Shown piece by piece: positions 8,284 through 16,892 of a stretch of 64,000 bases of DNA; the stretch's first letter is position 1; every line of letters starts with the position of its first letter. Source of the DNA: Streptomyces clavuligerus (GTDB lineage Bacteria > Actinomycetota > Actinomycetes > Streptomycetales > Streptomycetaceae); NCBI RefSeq assembly GCF_005519465.1, contig NZ_CP027858.1, positions 2,728,001 through 2,792,000 of the forward strand. The letters are read 5' to 3'. Position numbers and translations under genes: made by a program. The notes beneath the pieces are model-generated. The model was not told the origin of the DNA, searched no databases, and was given only the letters and a program-made list of their open reading frames with translations.

Positions 8284-9474
8284 TCATACCGCTTCTCTGC
8301 GCCGCATGTGCGGGGAGAGCAGGAGCTGAGCGCAGACAGCGATGGCGCACAGCCCGGCGCACACCCCCCAGAGCAGCGCGGCCCCGTGCTCCAGAAGGCG
8401 GGTGCCGAGAAGGGGGGCCGCCAGCATGGCGGTGGCCCACACCATTCCGTACAGGCCGTAGTACCGCCCGCGCAGATGCGCGGGGGCCAAGGGCGCCACG
8501 ATGGCCTGGTTGACCGCGCTGAACGCGATTTCCCCCAAGGACCAGACGATCACCGTTGCGCAGTACTCAAGGGCGGAGGAGGCCAGGGAGGTCAAACCGA
8601 ATCCGGTCCCCAGCAGCACCATTCCGAGCATCAGGACCCGGTGCGGGTCCATTCTGCTGACGACGGGCACCGAGAGGGGCTGGAAGACCACGACCACGAC
8701 CGCGTTGACCCCCATGATGAAACCGAACAGGGAAGGGGACAGGCCATCGAGGCTCATGGCCAGGGGAAGCGTCGTTCCCGCCTGACGGAACACCACTCCG
8801 TAGCAGAGCGTGACCATGAGATATCCGAGCATCAGCCGGTCCCGCAGAATCCCCAGGAACCCGCCCTTCGGCGGGGCCTCTCCCGGCACCGCCCCACTCC
8901 TGCCGAGCGCCGGAAGGGAACGCCATACCAGGAGCCCCGCCGCCACGCAGGTGGCGGAGTTGACATAGAAGAGGGAGGTATAGCCGTGCCGTACCAGCAC
9001 CCCGCCGAGGATCATGGAACATCCGTAACCGACATTCACCGCCCAGTAGACGAAGCTGTAGGCCCGCGGCAGATCCTGCGGGGAGAACTGGTGGGCCACC
9101 AGGGCCGCGACCGCCGGCCGGTACATCTCCGCCGTGGCCCCGACCAGAAAGGTACAGACGACGATGGGCCCGATCTGATCCGATGAGGCGAGGAACAGCA
9201 GGGCGAAGCCGGTCAGCGACATGCTTCCGGCCATGACCGATCGATAGCCGAGACGGTCGACCAGGATTCCGCCCACCCACTGACAGACGACTCCGCCGAT
9301 ACCGGCCGCCGTCAGAACGGTCCCCGCGGCGGTGACCGAGAGACCTTGTTCCTGAGTGAGGTAGTACCCGAGATAGGTGAGGACCATCGCGCCGATCTGG
9401 TTGGTGAACAGACCCGCGCAGACGCTCCAGAACGAGCGGTCGAAGCCGCCCGTCAGTGACTTCAGCCGGACCAC
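8284..9474 (-). CDS. MFS transporter, probable exporter
   Basis: A 396-residue major-facilitator protein with about 12 hydrophobic segments. The loop-2 motif appears as GGILVDRLGYRSVM near residue 70. The overall pattern resembles drug/H+ antiporter-type efflux proteins. The start is GTG 9474, six bases after the stop of the ligase-like gene, so it is translated from the same transcript. In this context it is most simply the exporter of the cluster product or an immunity pump. The substrate is unknown. Confidence 0.85.
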   Translation of the reverse strand: MVRLKSLTGGFDRSFWSVCAGLFTNQIGAMVLTYLGYYLTQEQGLSVTAAGTVLTAAGIGGVVCQWVGGILVDRLGYRSVMAGSMSLTGFALLFLASSDQIGPIVVCTFLVGATAEMYRPAVAALVAHQFSPQDLPRAYSFVYWAVNVGYGCSMILGGVLVRHGYTSLFYVNSATCVAAGLLVWRSLPALGRSGAVPGEAPPKGGFLGILRDRLMLGYLMVTLCYGVVFRQAGTTLPLAMSLDGLSPSLFGFIMGVNAVVVVVFQPLSVPVVSRMDPHRVLMLGMVLLGTGFGLTSLASSALEYCATVIVWSLGEIAFSAVNQAIVAPLAPAHLRGRYYGLYGMVWATAMLAAPLLGTRLLEHGAALLWGVCAGLCAIAVCAQLLLSPHMRRREAV

Positions 9475-9480
9475 TCCGCG

Positions 9481-10413
9481 TCAGGGGCAGTAGGCAGGCC
9501 GGTCAAAAGCGCTCTGGAGCATGATCTCGACGACCCTCCGGTACCCGAGACCGGAGGCTTTGGCCATGGCCGCCAGATTTCCCTGGAGGGTCAGCCCGGG
9601 GACGGTGTTGACCTCCAGCACCACGGGACGGTCCTCGCTGAGCATGAAGTCGACGCGGGCCACCCCGCGGCAGCCGCAGACGGTGAACACCCGGACGGCC
9701 AGCTCCTGCATACGGTCCCTGAGGGAATCGGGGATCGGCGCGGGGCACCGGTACTCGTGCAGTGAGGGGTCCTGCTTCGCCTCGCTGTCGTAGAACTCCC
9801 GCAGCGAGACGGCCTCCAGCACGGGAAGCGCCTCGATCTTGCCGTCGATGTCGAGAACTCCCACGGTAAAGGTGTTCCCCGTGAGGAAGGGCTCCGCGAT
9901 GAACTCGTCCGAGCTGTACTCGCCTTCCTCGGCGAGGAGTTCCCGGAGATCCTTGTCCGACCTGACGATGCCCGCCTCGAAGCTCTCGCCGTTGGAGGCG
10001 GGCTTGGCGAAGAGCGGCAGCCCGATCCCGGCTGTCACCCGGGATATCTGCGCGGCTGTGGCGCCCCTGCTCACGGGTTCCCAGGGAAGCGTCTCTATCC
10101 CATGGGCCACCATAAGACTCTTGAACGTGGGTTTGTGCATCCCGACGGAGCTGGCCAGCACTCCCGATCCGGTGTAGGGCAGCCCCATCACCTCCAGCAG
10201 CCCTTGGAGTTTTCCGTCCTCCGCATACCATCCGTGTCCGGCGATGAAGGCCGCCTCGAAGTCCGGAAGCCGCTTCCAGAAATCCGGCACCGATATATCG
10301 ACCACTTCTGTCTCGTGGCCCAGTTCCCGCAGCGCCTGCCCGGCAGCGTCGGCCGACAGGAAGGAGCCCTGGCCTTCAGGGCTCGGCCCTCCGGCCAGAA
10401 TGGCAACACGCAT
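9481..10413 (-). CDS. D-Ala-D-Ala ligase-like ATP-grasp enzyme, divergent
   Basis: A 310-residue ATP-grasp ligase of the Ddl family. The fold markers are clear: AGGPSPEGQGS at the N-terminus, LQGLLEVMGLPYTGSG, an ATP-grasp core around FAKPASNGES and the metal-binding LEVNTVPGLT. Aligned by eye with E. coli DdlB, catalytic Glu15 is kept (Glu13 here), as are Arg255 and Asn272 (Arg253, Asn269). Ser150 aligns with Glu143, Tyr216 with Gln214, and the Ser281-Leu282 pair that holds the second D-Ala with Gly278-Asn279. The start ATG 10413 has GAAGGGA upstream and lies 19 bases after the racemase stop. It may ligate a D-amino acid to a partner other than D-Ala, or be an inhibitor-tolerant Ddl. Confidence 0.82.
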   Translation of the reverse strand: MRVAILAGGPSPEGQGSFLSADAAGQALRELGHETEVVDISVPDFWKRLPDFEAAFIAGHGWYAEDGKLQGLLEVMGLPYTGSGVLASSVGMHKPTFKSLMVAHGIETLPWEPVSRGATAAQISRVTAGIGLPLFAKPASNGESFEAGIVRSDKDLRELLAEEGEYSSDEFIAEPFLTGNTFTVGVLDIDGKIEALPVLEAVSLREFYDSEAKQDPSLHEYRCPAPIPDSLRDRMQELAVRVFTVCGCRGVARVDFMLSEDRPVVLEVNTVPGLTLQGNLAAMAKASGLGYRRVVEIMLQSAFDRPAYCP

Positions 10414-10432
10414 CGTCAGTTCCCTTCTCGCT

Positions 10433-11491
10433 CTAGCTGACGGGTAAAGATCCGGAATGATCGTTGAGTATTCTCCGGTGGACCCGCAGCGGATCGTTCG
10501 AAAGTCCCGTGCACAACTCCCAGTTGGCCATGGAGGCGAACCGGAGATGACTCTCCATGGGAAGGCCGTCACCTATCAGGGTCACCGGAGTGCCGATCGG
10601 GAATCTCCTGGGCAGTGCCACGGTCAGCGCGTCCATGGAAACCGAACCGATCACCGTCGCGGGCTCGTCCCCGACCAGAACCGTGGTGCCGACCAGCCGG
10701 GACACGAAGCCGTCGCCGTAGCCGACCGGAACGACTCCCGTCACCGTCGGCCGGGTGACCCGATGGGCCCCTTCGTAGCCGACGGCGGCACCGGCCGGAA
10801 GGTTTCTCACCTGGGCGAGACAGCTGATCCAGCTCAGTGCGGGCCGCAGTGGGAGACGGCTGGACGGATTCGTCATCAGGGAGACGCCGAGCAGGGCACT
10901 CCCCGAACGCACCGCGTCCAGCCGGGCCGCCGGCAGGGAGAGCGCCGCCGAGCTGTTGCAGACATGGCGCGTCGCCCGGGGTACCGCCTCGCACTGCTCC
11001 AGGAACCGGGCGAGCTGGAGCGCGGTGACCTCCAGGTCGACATGGGCGTGGGAGAACTGCCCGAAGACACCGACCGGTTGCTCCCGCAGACGGTCCGGAA
11101 TCCGATCGAATCCGTATCTGTTCAGCCCCAGATTCACCTTGATGTGGTATTCGACGGCACCGGAGAGCGCTTCGAGGCTGGCATCGTCGTGTGCGACGCA
11201 CTCCAGGCCCGCGCGGCTCGCGGCGGGGACGGAGCCGGGGCCCACAGGCCCGAGGACGACAATGCGGGCCCGGGGGAATCTCTCGCGTAACGCCAGCCCC
11301 TCGCCGAGGGTCGCCACACAGAGCGCCCGGGCCCCGGCCTCCAGCGCCGCCCCGGCCACCGGGACCGCGCCGTGCCCATAGGCGTTCCCCTTGACAACCG
11401 CCCATAATTCGGCGCCGTCGACCATCTTTATCAGCTGCCGCGCATTGTGCCGAACCGCATCCAGATCGAGTGTGATTTCACTTCTGTGCAT
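10433..11491 (-). CDS. alr: Alanine racemase family protein
   Basis: A 352-residue fold-type III PLP racemase. Lys34 in AVVKGNAYGHG binds PLP, the second catalytic base is Tyr239 in AVGYEGAHRV, and the PVGYGDGF and GSVSMD motifs follow. The C-terminus reads WELCTGLSNDPLRVHRR where housekeeping enzymes usually have a tighter YEI...RVPR pattern, so it is probably not the chromosomal housekeeping copy. It should interconvert L- and D-alanine or a related amino acid. The start ATG 11491 is preceded by GGGAG. It is the first gene of the operon alr-ligase-MFS-ectA-ectB and supplies a D-amino acid, or confers tolerance to an alanine-racemase inhibitor. Confidence 0.88.
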   Translation of the reverse strand: MHRSEITLDLDAVRHNARQLIKMVDGAELWAVVKGNAYGHGAVPVAGAALEAGARALCVATLGEGLALRERFPRARIVVLGPVGPGSVPAASRAGLECVAHDDASLEALSGAVEYHIKVNLGLNRYGFDRIPDRLREQPVGVFGQFSHAHVDLEVTALQLARFLEQCEAVPRATRHVCNSSAALSLPAARLDAVRSGSALLGVSLMTNPSSRLPLRPALSWISCLAQVRNLPAGAAVGYEGAHRVTRPTVTGVVPVGYGDGFVSRLVGTTVLVGDEPATVIGSVSMDALTVALPRRFPIGTPVTLIGDGLPMESHLRFASMANWELCTGLSNDPLRVHRRILNDHSGSLPVS

Positions 11492-11817
11492 GAGCCATCT
11501 CCCAGCCGGACGGAATGTGGAACAGAAGTTCGCCACCGATGTTCCGCGCCGGAAGCAGACCCAAGAGTGCAACTGGCACTTACGGGCGGCAAGAGCCAAG
11601 GGCAGGTGCGGCTCAAAATGATCTGTTGCCGCTCCGGGCGCCCGTACGGAGGCGCGATGACCGGCCACTTCGGCCGATCGGCACCCGGACAGCGGCCTTC
11701 ACCAGCCAGAACACCAGCTACGACATAAGCGGAATCAGCACCCGAAGAGCCAGAACATATACGCATATCTGCGACACATCACTCTTGCTTTATCGGCCGA
11801 ATTTACCTTGTGGGGTT
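11492..11817. other. AT-richer promoter island upstream of alr operon
   Basis: A 326-base gap between alr and the C39-like peptidase gene, both on the minus strand. It is clearly poorer in G+C than its surroundings: 11701-11760 has 31 G/C of 60, while 13081-13140 has 47 of 60. It must hold the promoter of the alr operon, but no convincing -35/-10 pair stands out. An AT-rich near-palindrome, catatacgcatat, lies near 11755. No gene is seen. Confidence 0.5.
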
Positions 11818-12444
11818 TCAGGGCCGGGCGAGCGTCACTCCGCGTCCGGCGTAGAACCGGTCGAGATCGTTCCAGGGCACGCGCGCGAACTCCTGCGAAC
11901 CGCCGGGGAATCCGGACGGGTTGTGGATCACCAGATGCTCCGGGGTGGCCCCGACCGCCAGCACGAGATGACCGCCCTTCCCCGGCGGTACGCGGTGCGG
12001 CTCACGGATGGCGGGGTGCACCGAGAGCATCAGCAGCTCGCCGGAGGCGAGGCGGCCCGGGACGTCCGCGGCGGGGAGGTCCGGGTGCGCCTCGGCGCGG
12101 AGTCCCCAGCGGGAGGAGACATGGGCGGCGAACGGCGCGTAGATCAGCCCGTCCAGTCCGTCCCCACGCCGGACATAGGCTCCGGCCCCGACGCACTCGG
12201 CCGCCAGGGCGAGGGGCGGCGGCGCCACGCCCAGCCAGTGGCGGAGCGTCATCCGCAGACAGGCCATGCCGCACAGCCGCCAGGACCACCAGTCGTACTC
12301 CTCGGGGCTCGTGGCTCCGTACTCGGCCCACAGGGGGTCGTCGGCGGCGCGGATCTCCCCCGTCACGATCTCGCGCACCAGCCCGGGCGAGGCCCACTGG
12401 GAGTAATAGGGGACAGGGTGGATCAACTCGATGCCATCGGTCAT
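11818..12444 (-). CDS. C39-family-like cysteine peptidase domain protein
   Basis: A 208-residue protein of the peptidase C39-like fold. The probable nucleophile is Cys58 in the LCGMAC motif, the His is in GGHLVLAVG and the acidic/amide partner is in HNPSG. It has no signal peptide, transmembrane segment or ABC domains, so it is a stand-alone cytosolic member and not a bacteriocin exporter. The start ATG 12444 was chosen because the conserved N-terminal block (PVPYYSQW) begins just after it. It lies 326 bases upstream of alr on the same strand, and whether it belongs to that operon is uncertain. It is divergent from the flavin reductase gene. Confidence 0.78.
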   Translation of the reverse strand: MTDGIELIHPVPYYSQWASPGLVREIVTGEIRAADDPLWAEYGATSPEEYDWWSWRLCGMACLRMTLRHWLGVAPPPLALAAECVGAGAYVRRGDGLDGLIYAPFAAHVSSRWGLRAEAHPDLPAADVPGRLASGELLMLSVHPAIREPHRVPPGKGGHLVLAVGATPEHLVIHNPSGFPGGSQEFARVPWNDLDRFYAGRGVTLARP

Positions 12445-12547
12445 GGTCCCGCAGTCTGCCCCGGCCGGGGAGCGGCCTGTCAAACACGCCGAGCCTGTCA
12501 ACCCACCCCTTCTCAACCGACATCCCGGCCGTTTCAATGGGAGGGTG

Positions 12548-13249
12548 ATGGGACACGCAGCCATGGCCGAGACCGCCATCCGCTATCTCCGCTCGGCCGC
12601 CTCCCAGGCCGCCGCGACCGGGGCGGGCGGCGATGCCGCCGCCGGGGACGGGGAGGCCGCCGTGCCGGGTCCGCGGGCGCGGCTGCGGGCCGTCGGGGTG
12701 GACGAGCGGGCCCCCGGGGCGGCCGGGCAGCCGCCGGCGGACATCGACGCGGGGGAGTTCCGGCGGGTGCTCGGGGGCTTCCCGAGCGGGGTGACCGTGA
12801 TCACCGCGCACACCCCCGACGACCCGGCCGGGCCCGCCGGGTTCGCCTGCCAGTCCTTCTCCGCGCTCTCCCTCGATCCGCCGCTCGTGGTCTTCATGGT
12901 GGGACGGACCTCCTCGACCTGGCCGAGAATCGCCCGTGCCGGGGGGTTCTGTGTGAACGTGCTGAACGAGGATCAGGGCGCGCTCTGCCGGGGGTTCGCG
13001 GTGAGCGGCGCGGACGGGCGGGACAAGTTCGCCGGGGTGGCGCACCGCCCGGCGCCGGTCACCGGGTCCCCGCTGCTCACGGGGGCGCAGGCGTGGCTGG
13101 ACTGCCGGGTCCACGCCGTGCACCCCGGGGGCGACCATCTGATCGTGGTGGGGCGGGTGCTCGGTCTCGGGGCGGCCGATGACGGCGCGGGGGAGCCGCT
13201 GGTCTTCCACCGGGGCGCCTTCCGTCGGCTCGCCCGGCCGCAGCCGTAG
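12548..13249 (+). CDS. Flavin reductase family protein
   Basis: A 233-residue protein with a C-terminal FMN-binding split-barrel (about 75-230): FRRVLGGFPSGVTVITA, CQSFSALSLDPPLVVFMVG, and RGFAVSGADGRDKFAGV. Such proteins are the reductase components of two-component flavin monooxygenases or NAD(P)H:FMN oxidoreductases. The first 70 residues are a low-complexity Ala/Gly-rich extension. GGGAGG precedes ATG 12548, which decides this start over earlier in-frame codons. The promoter gap contains a direct repeat, GCCTGTCAA, at 12475 and 12493 (18-base period). No oxygenase component is adjacent; the nearest oxidases are the FMO-type protein at 1742 and the acyl-CoA dehydrogenases. Confidence 0.87.
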   Translation: MGHAAMAETAIRYLRSAASQAAATGAGGDAAAGDGEAAVPGPRARLRAVGVDERAPGAAGQPPADIDAGEFRRVLGGFPSGVTVITAHTPDDPAGPAGFACQSFSALSLDPPLVVFMVGRTSSTWPRIARAGGFCVNVLNEDQGALCRGFAVSGADGRDKFAGVAHRPAPVTGSPLLTGAQAWLDCRVHAVHPGGDHLIVVGRVLGLGAADDGAGEPLVFHRGAFRRLARPQP

Positions 13250-13346
13250 CCGTCGGCGCGGGTACGGGCACCGGCACGGGCCCGGCCGTCCGCCCCGGCC
13301 GCGACCGTCCGCCCCGGCCGTCCCGCCGCCGTCGCAGCCGCTCCGG

Positions 13347-14699
13347 CTACGCGGCCGTCCGCTCCGCCACCGCCCCGGCGGCGGGCGGCCCCGGGGTGTC
13401 CGGGGCGTCCGGGGCTGTCGGACGGGTGATCACCAGGGCCATCAGCGCGGCCGTCGCGCACAGCGCCCCGGAGGCGTACCAGACCACGTCGTACGAGCCG
13501 AAGGCATCCCGCGCGACCCCGCCCGCGAAGGCCACGATCGCGGCGCCGACCTGGTGGGAGGCGAGGACCCAGCCGAAGACGATGGCGCTGTCCTCGCCGT
13601 AGTGCTCCCGGCACAGGGCGATCGTCGGCGGCACGGTGGCCACCCAGTCGAGCCCGTAGAAGACGATGAAGAAGACCATCGGCAGCTCCACCGACGGGGC
13701 CAGCAGCATCGGCAGGAAGAGCAGGCTGATCCCGCGCAGGGCGTAGTACACGGCGAGCAGCCTGCGGGTGTCGAAGCGGTCCGTGAACCAGCCGGAGGCG
13801 ATCGTTCCGACGATGTCGAAGACGCCGATGACCGCGAGCAGGGAGGCCGCCGCCGTGACCGCCATGCCGTGGTCGTGGGCGGCGGGCACGAAGTGCGTCT
13901 TCATCAGGCCGTTGGTGGAGGCGCCGCAGATCGCGAAGGTGCCCGCGAGCAGCCAGAAGGGCCCCGTGCGCGCGGCCCGGAGGAGCACCGTCACCGCCCG
14001 GCGGGCGGCGCCGGGGACCGGGGGCGGCTTGGGCACCGCCTCGGTCGCGCCGTAGGGGGCGAGTCCCACGTCCGCCGGGTGGTCCCGGAGCAGCAGCAGG
14101 ACGAACGGGACGACGCAGAGCGCGGAGAGCGCGACCGTGATCGAGGCGGGCCGCCAGCCGTGCTCCTCGACCAGCCAGGAGAGCAGCGGCAGGAAGACGA
14201 GCTGCCCGGAGGCCCCGGCGGCGGTGAGGACGCCGGTGACCAGGCCGCGCCGGGCGGCGAACCAGCGGTTGGTGACGGTGGCGGCGAAGGCCAGCGCCAT
14301 CGAGCCGCTGCCGAGGCCGACGAGGACGCCCCAGTAGAGGACGAGCTGCCAGGTGGTGGTCATGACCGTGGTCAGCGCGGAGCCCAGCGCGATGACGGTG
14401 AGGGCGACGGCGACCACCCGGCGTATCCCGAAGCGGTCCATGAGGGCGGCGGCGAACGGCGCCGTGATCCCGTACAGCGCCAGATTGACCGAGACGGCGA
14501 AGCCGACGCTCCCGCGTGACCAGTCGAACTCCTCGTGGAGCGGGTCGATCAGCAGCCCGGGGAGCGAGGTGAAGGCGGCGGCGCCGACGATCGTCACAAA
14601 GGTGACGGCGGCGACGGACCACGCGCGGTGGACACGGGGGGCGCGGAGGGGGCGGTTTCTGGTCACAGACGTCAGCATCCGGGGCGGGCCGATCACCAT
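13347..14699 (-). CDS. MFS transporter, monocarboxylate/OFA-like
   Basis: A 450-residue major-facilitator permease with 12 predicted membrane segments; the loop motif AALMDRFGIRRVVAVAL lies near residue 85. Its layout resembles OFA/monocarboxylate-type carriers, so uptake of an organic acid for the adjacent acyl-CoA pathway is plausible. Neither ATG 14699 nor ATG 14678 has a clear Shine-Dalgarno sequence, and the shorter start would remove seven residues. It is transcribed divergently from the GlxA-type regulator 38 bases away, the usual arrangement for a regulator and its target permease. Confidence 0.83.
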   Translation of the reverse strand: MVIGPPRMLTSVTRNRPLRAPRVHRAWSVAAVTFVTIVGAAAFTSLPGLLIDPLHEEFDWSRGSVGFAVSVNLALYGITAPFAAALMDRFGIRRVVAVALTVIALGSALTTVMTTTWQLVLYWGVLVGLGSGSMALAFAATVTNRWFAARRGLVTGVLTAAGASGQLVFLPLLSWLVEEHGWRPASITVALSALCVVPFVLLLLRDHPADVGLAPYGATEAVPKPPPVPGAARRAVTVLLRAARTGPFWLLAGTFAICGASTNGLMKTHFVPAAHDHGMAVTAAASLLAVIGVFDIVGTIASGWFTDRFDTRRLLAVYYALRGISLLFLPMLLAPSVELPMVFFIVFYGLDWVATVPPTIALCREHYGEDSAIVFGWVLASHQVGAAIVAFAGGVARDAFGSYDVVWYASGALCATAALMALVITRPTAPDAPDTPGPPAAGAVAERTAA

Positions 14700-14737
14700 C
14701 GAGTGGCCCGAAGGACAGCTTTCGCTAGGATCGGGCC

Positions 14738-15808
14738 ATGGCCGATGTCCCCCAGCGCCGTACGGGCGCCCGACCGGGCGGCGCCGTCCCCCGGCCCCGC
14801 GCCGCAGGGGCGGAGCGCGCGCACGGCGGTCCGCACCGGGTGGTGGTGCTGGCGCTCCCCGGGTGCATCCCGTTCGAGCTGAGCATGCCCGTCCGGCTCT
14901 TCGGCCGGGCCCTCTCCCCGGCGGGCGACCCCCTGTACGAGGTGCTGACCTGCACGCCCGTCCCCGGTCTCGTCCCCACCGAGGCGGATTTCGCGCTCCA
15001 TGTGGAGCATGGCCCCGAGCTGCTGGCCACCGCCGACACGGTGATCGTCCCGGCCGCGTACGGGCCCCGGTCCGTCTTCTCCGAGGGGCGGCTGCCCGAG
15101 GAGCTGGTGGAGGTCTTCGCCGCGATCCGGCCCGGCACCCGGCTGGCGTCCATCTGCACCGGCGGTTTCTTCCTCGCCGCCGCCGGGTATCTGGACGGCC
15201 GCCCCGCCACCACCCACTGGGGCTGGGCCGAGCACTTCCAGCGGGTCTTCCCGTCCGTCCGGGTCGATCCGCAGGTGCTGTACGTGGACGACGGCGACGT
15301 GCTCACCTCGGCGGGGGTCGCCGCCGGGATCGACCTCTGTCTCCATCTCGTCCGGCGCGACCACGGCGCGGCGGTCGCCAACGACCTGGCCCGGCGGAGC
15401 GTCGTCCCGCCGCACCGGGAGGGCGGACAGGCCCAGTACATCCAGCGGCCGGTGCCGCAGCCGCAGCTCGCGACGACCGCCGGGGCCCGCCGCTGGGCGC
15501 TGGACCGGCTGGGCGAGCCGATCCATCTGCGCGATCTCGCGGAACGGGAGTCGATGAGCGTCCGGACGTTCACCCGCCGCTTCCGCGAGGAGGTCGGGGT
15601 GAGCCCGGGGCAGTGGCTCACCCGGCAGCGGGTGGAACGGGCGTGCCAGCTCCTGGAGTCGACGGATCTGTCGGTGGACCAGGTCGCCCGGGACGCCGGT
15701 TTCGGGACGGCGCAGTCGATGCGGCAGCACCTCCAGTCGGCGCTGGGGGTGGCGCCGACGGTCTACCGCCGCACCTTCCGCACGGCGTCGGGGACGGCAC
15801 AGGTCTGA
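14738..15808 (+). CDS. GlxA family transcriptional regulator (DJ-1/AraC)
   Basis: A 356-residue regulator. An N-terminal DJ-1/PfpI-like sensor domain (about 30-205, HRVVVLALPGCIPFELS and ASICTGGFFLAAAGYLDG) is joined to a C-terminal AraC DNA-binding domain (about 245-345, HLRDLAERESMSVRTFTRRF). TAGGAT at 14726-14731 lies six bases before the ATG, so the gene may be transcribed leaderless; AGGAtc in the same stretch could instead serve as a weak ribosome site. It probably controls the divergent MFS gene. The effector is unknown. Confidence 0.9.
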   Translation: MADVPQRRTGARPGGAVPRPRAAGAERAHGGPHRVVVLALPGCIPFELSMPVRLFGRALSPAGDPLYEVLTCTPVPGLVPTEADFALHVEHGPELLATADTVIVPAAYGPRSVFSEGRLPEELVEVFAAIRPGTRLASICTGGFFLAAAGYLDGRPATTHWGWAEHFQRVFPSVRVDPQVLYVDDGDVLTSAGVAAGIDLCLHLVRRDHGAAVANDLARRSVVPPHREGGQAQYIQRPVPQPQLATTAGARRWALDRLGEPIHLRDLAERESMSVRTFTRRFREEVGVSPGQWLTRQRVERACQLLESTDLSVDQVARDAGFGTAQSMRQHLQSALGVAPTVYRRTFRTASGTAQV

Positions 15809-15830
15809 CGCCGTACGGAAGGCGCGGCCC

Positions 15831-16892
15831 TCAGAAGGTGAGCACCGCGCGGGCGACCCGGCCCGCGCGGGCGTCGGCGGCGGCCCGGGCGAAGTCCTCC
15901 ACCGGGTGCACGGCGGTGACCAGTTCGTCCAGGAGCAGCAGGCCCCTGCGGTAGAACTCGGCGTAGCGCGGGATGTCGTACTGGGGGCGGGAGGAGCCGT
16001 AGCGGCAGCCGAGGATGGACTTGTCGAGGAACATCGCGGCGGGCGGGAAGGCGGCCTCCGCCGTGGGCGCGGCCATCCCGAGCAGGACCGCCTGACCGCC
16101 CCGGTCGAGGAGGTCGACGGCCCGGCGGACCAGGGCGGGGCTCCCGACGCACTCGAAGACGTGGTCGGCGCCCGTGGGCAGCAGCTCGCGCACGCCGTCG
16201 GCCGAGGTGAGGAAGTCGCTCGCGCCGAAACGCCGGGCGGTGGCCTCCTTCGCCGGGTTGGTGTCGACGGCGACGGCGCGGGAGGCGCCCGCGAGCCGCG
16301 CGCCCTGGAGGACGTTGAGGCCGACGCCTCCGGCGCCGAGGACGACGACGGTGTCCCCGGGGGCGACCCGGGCCCGGTTGAGGACGGCGCCGACGCCGGT
16401 GAGCACCCCGCAGCCGAGCAGCGCCGCCGAGGTCAGCGGGATGTCCTCGGGGATGCGCACCGCCTGCACGGCACGGACCAGGGTGCGTTCGGCGAAGGCG
16501 GAGTTCGCGGCGAACTGGAAGAGCGGCTCGTCCTTCCGGCCCCCTCGGGTGAAGACCCGGCGGGGTCGGCCGACGCTGCCCCGGCAGAGGGTGGGGCGGC
16601 CCCGGTCGCAGTCGGCGCAGGTGCCGCAGTTCGCGAGCGTGGACAGCGCCACATGGTCCCCGGGCGCCACATGGGAGACATCGGGGCCGACCGCCCGGAC
16701 CACGCCCGCGCCCTCGTGGCCGAGGACCACCGGAACGGGGAACGGAATCGTCCCGTCGAGCACGGACAGATCGCTGTGGCAGAGCCCCGCCGCCGCGATC
16801 GCGACGTCGACCTCGCCCGGTCCGGGGCGCCGCGCCAGCTCCAGATCCCCGACGACGACGGCCTCGGTCCCGTCGAACACCACGCCTCTCAT
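15831..16892 (-). CDS. Zinc-dependent alcohol dehydrogenase (MDR)
   Basis: A 353-residue medium-chain dehydrogenase. The catalytic zinc ligands are in GLCHSDLS and GHEGAGVV. Four structural-zinc cysteines are present in NCGTCADCDRGRPTLC, and the NAD-binding motif GAGGVGLNVLQGA is near residue 193. The pattern is nearest to class III-like or benzyl alcohol/NDMA-dependent dehydrogenases. It is the last gene of the SDR/acyl-CoA dehydrogenase/alcohol dehydrogenase operon, and its ATG overlaps the dehydrogenase stop by four bases. It would interconvert an alcohol and aldehyde on the pathway substrate. Confidence 0.9.
   Translation of the reverse strand: MRGVVFDGTEAVVVGDLELARRPGPGEVDVAIAAAGLCHSDLSVLDGTIPFPVPVVLGHEGAGVVRAVGPDVSHVAPGDHVALSTLANCGTCADCDRGRPTLCRGSVGRPRRVFTRGGRKDEPLFQFAANSAFAERTLVRAVQAVRIPEDIPLTSAALLGCGVLTGVGAVLNRARVAPGDTVVVLGAGGVGLNVLQGARLAGASRAVAVDTNPAKEATARRFGASDFLTSADGVRELLPTGADHVFECVGSPALVRRAVDLLDRGGQAVLLGMAAPTAEAAFPPAAMFLDKSILGCRYGSSRPQYDIPRYAEFYRRGLLLLDELVTAVHPVEDFARAAADARAGRVARAVLTF

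Noticed and set aside
11818..12444. C39 peptidase as part of a bacteriocin/lantibiotic export system
   Set aside because: It has no ABC transporter or membrane domains, and no precursor peptide with a double-glycine leader was found nearby.
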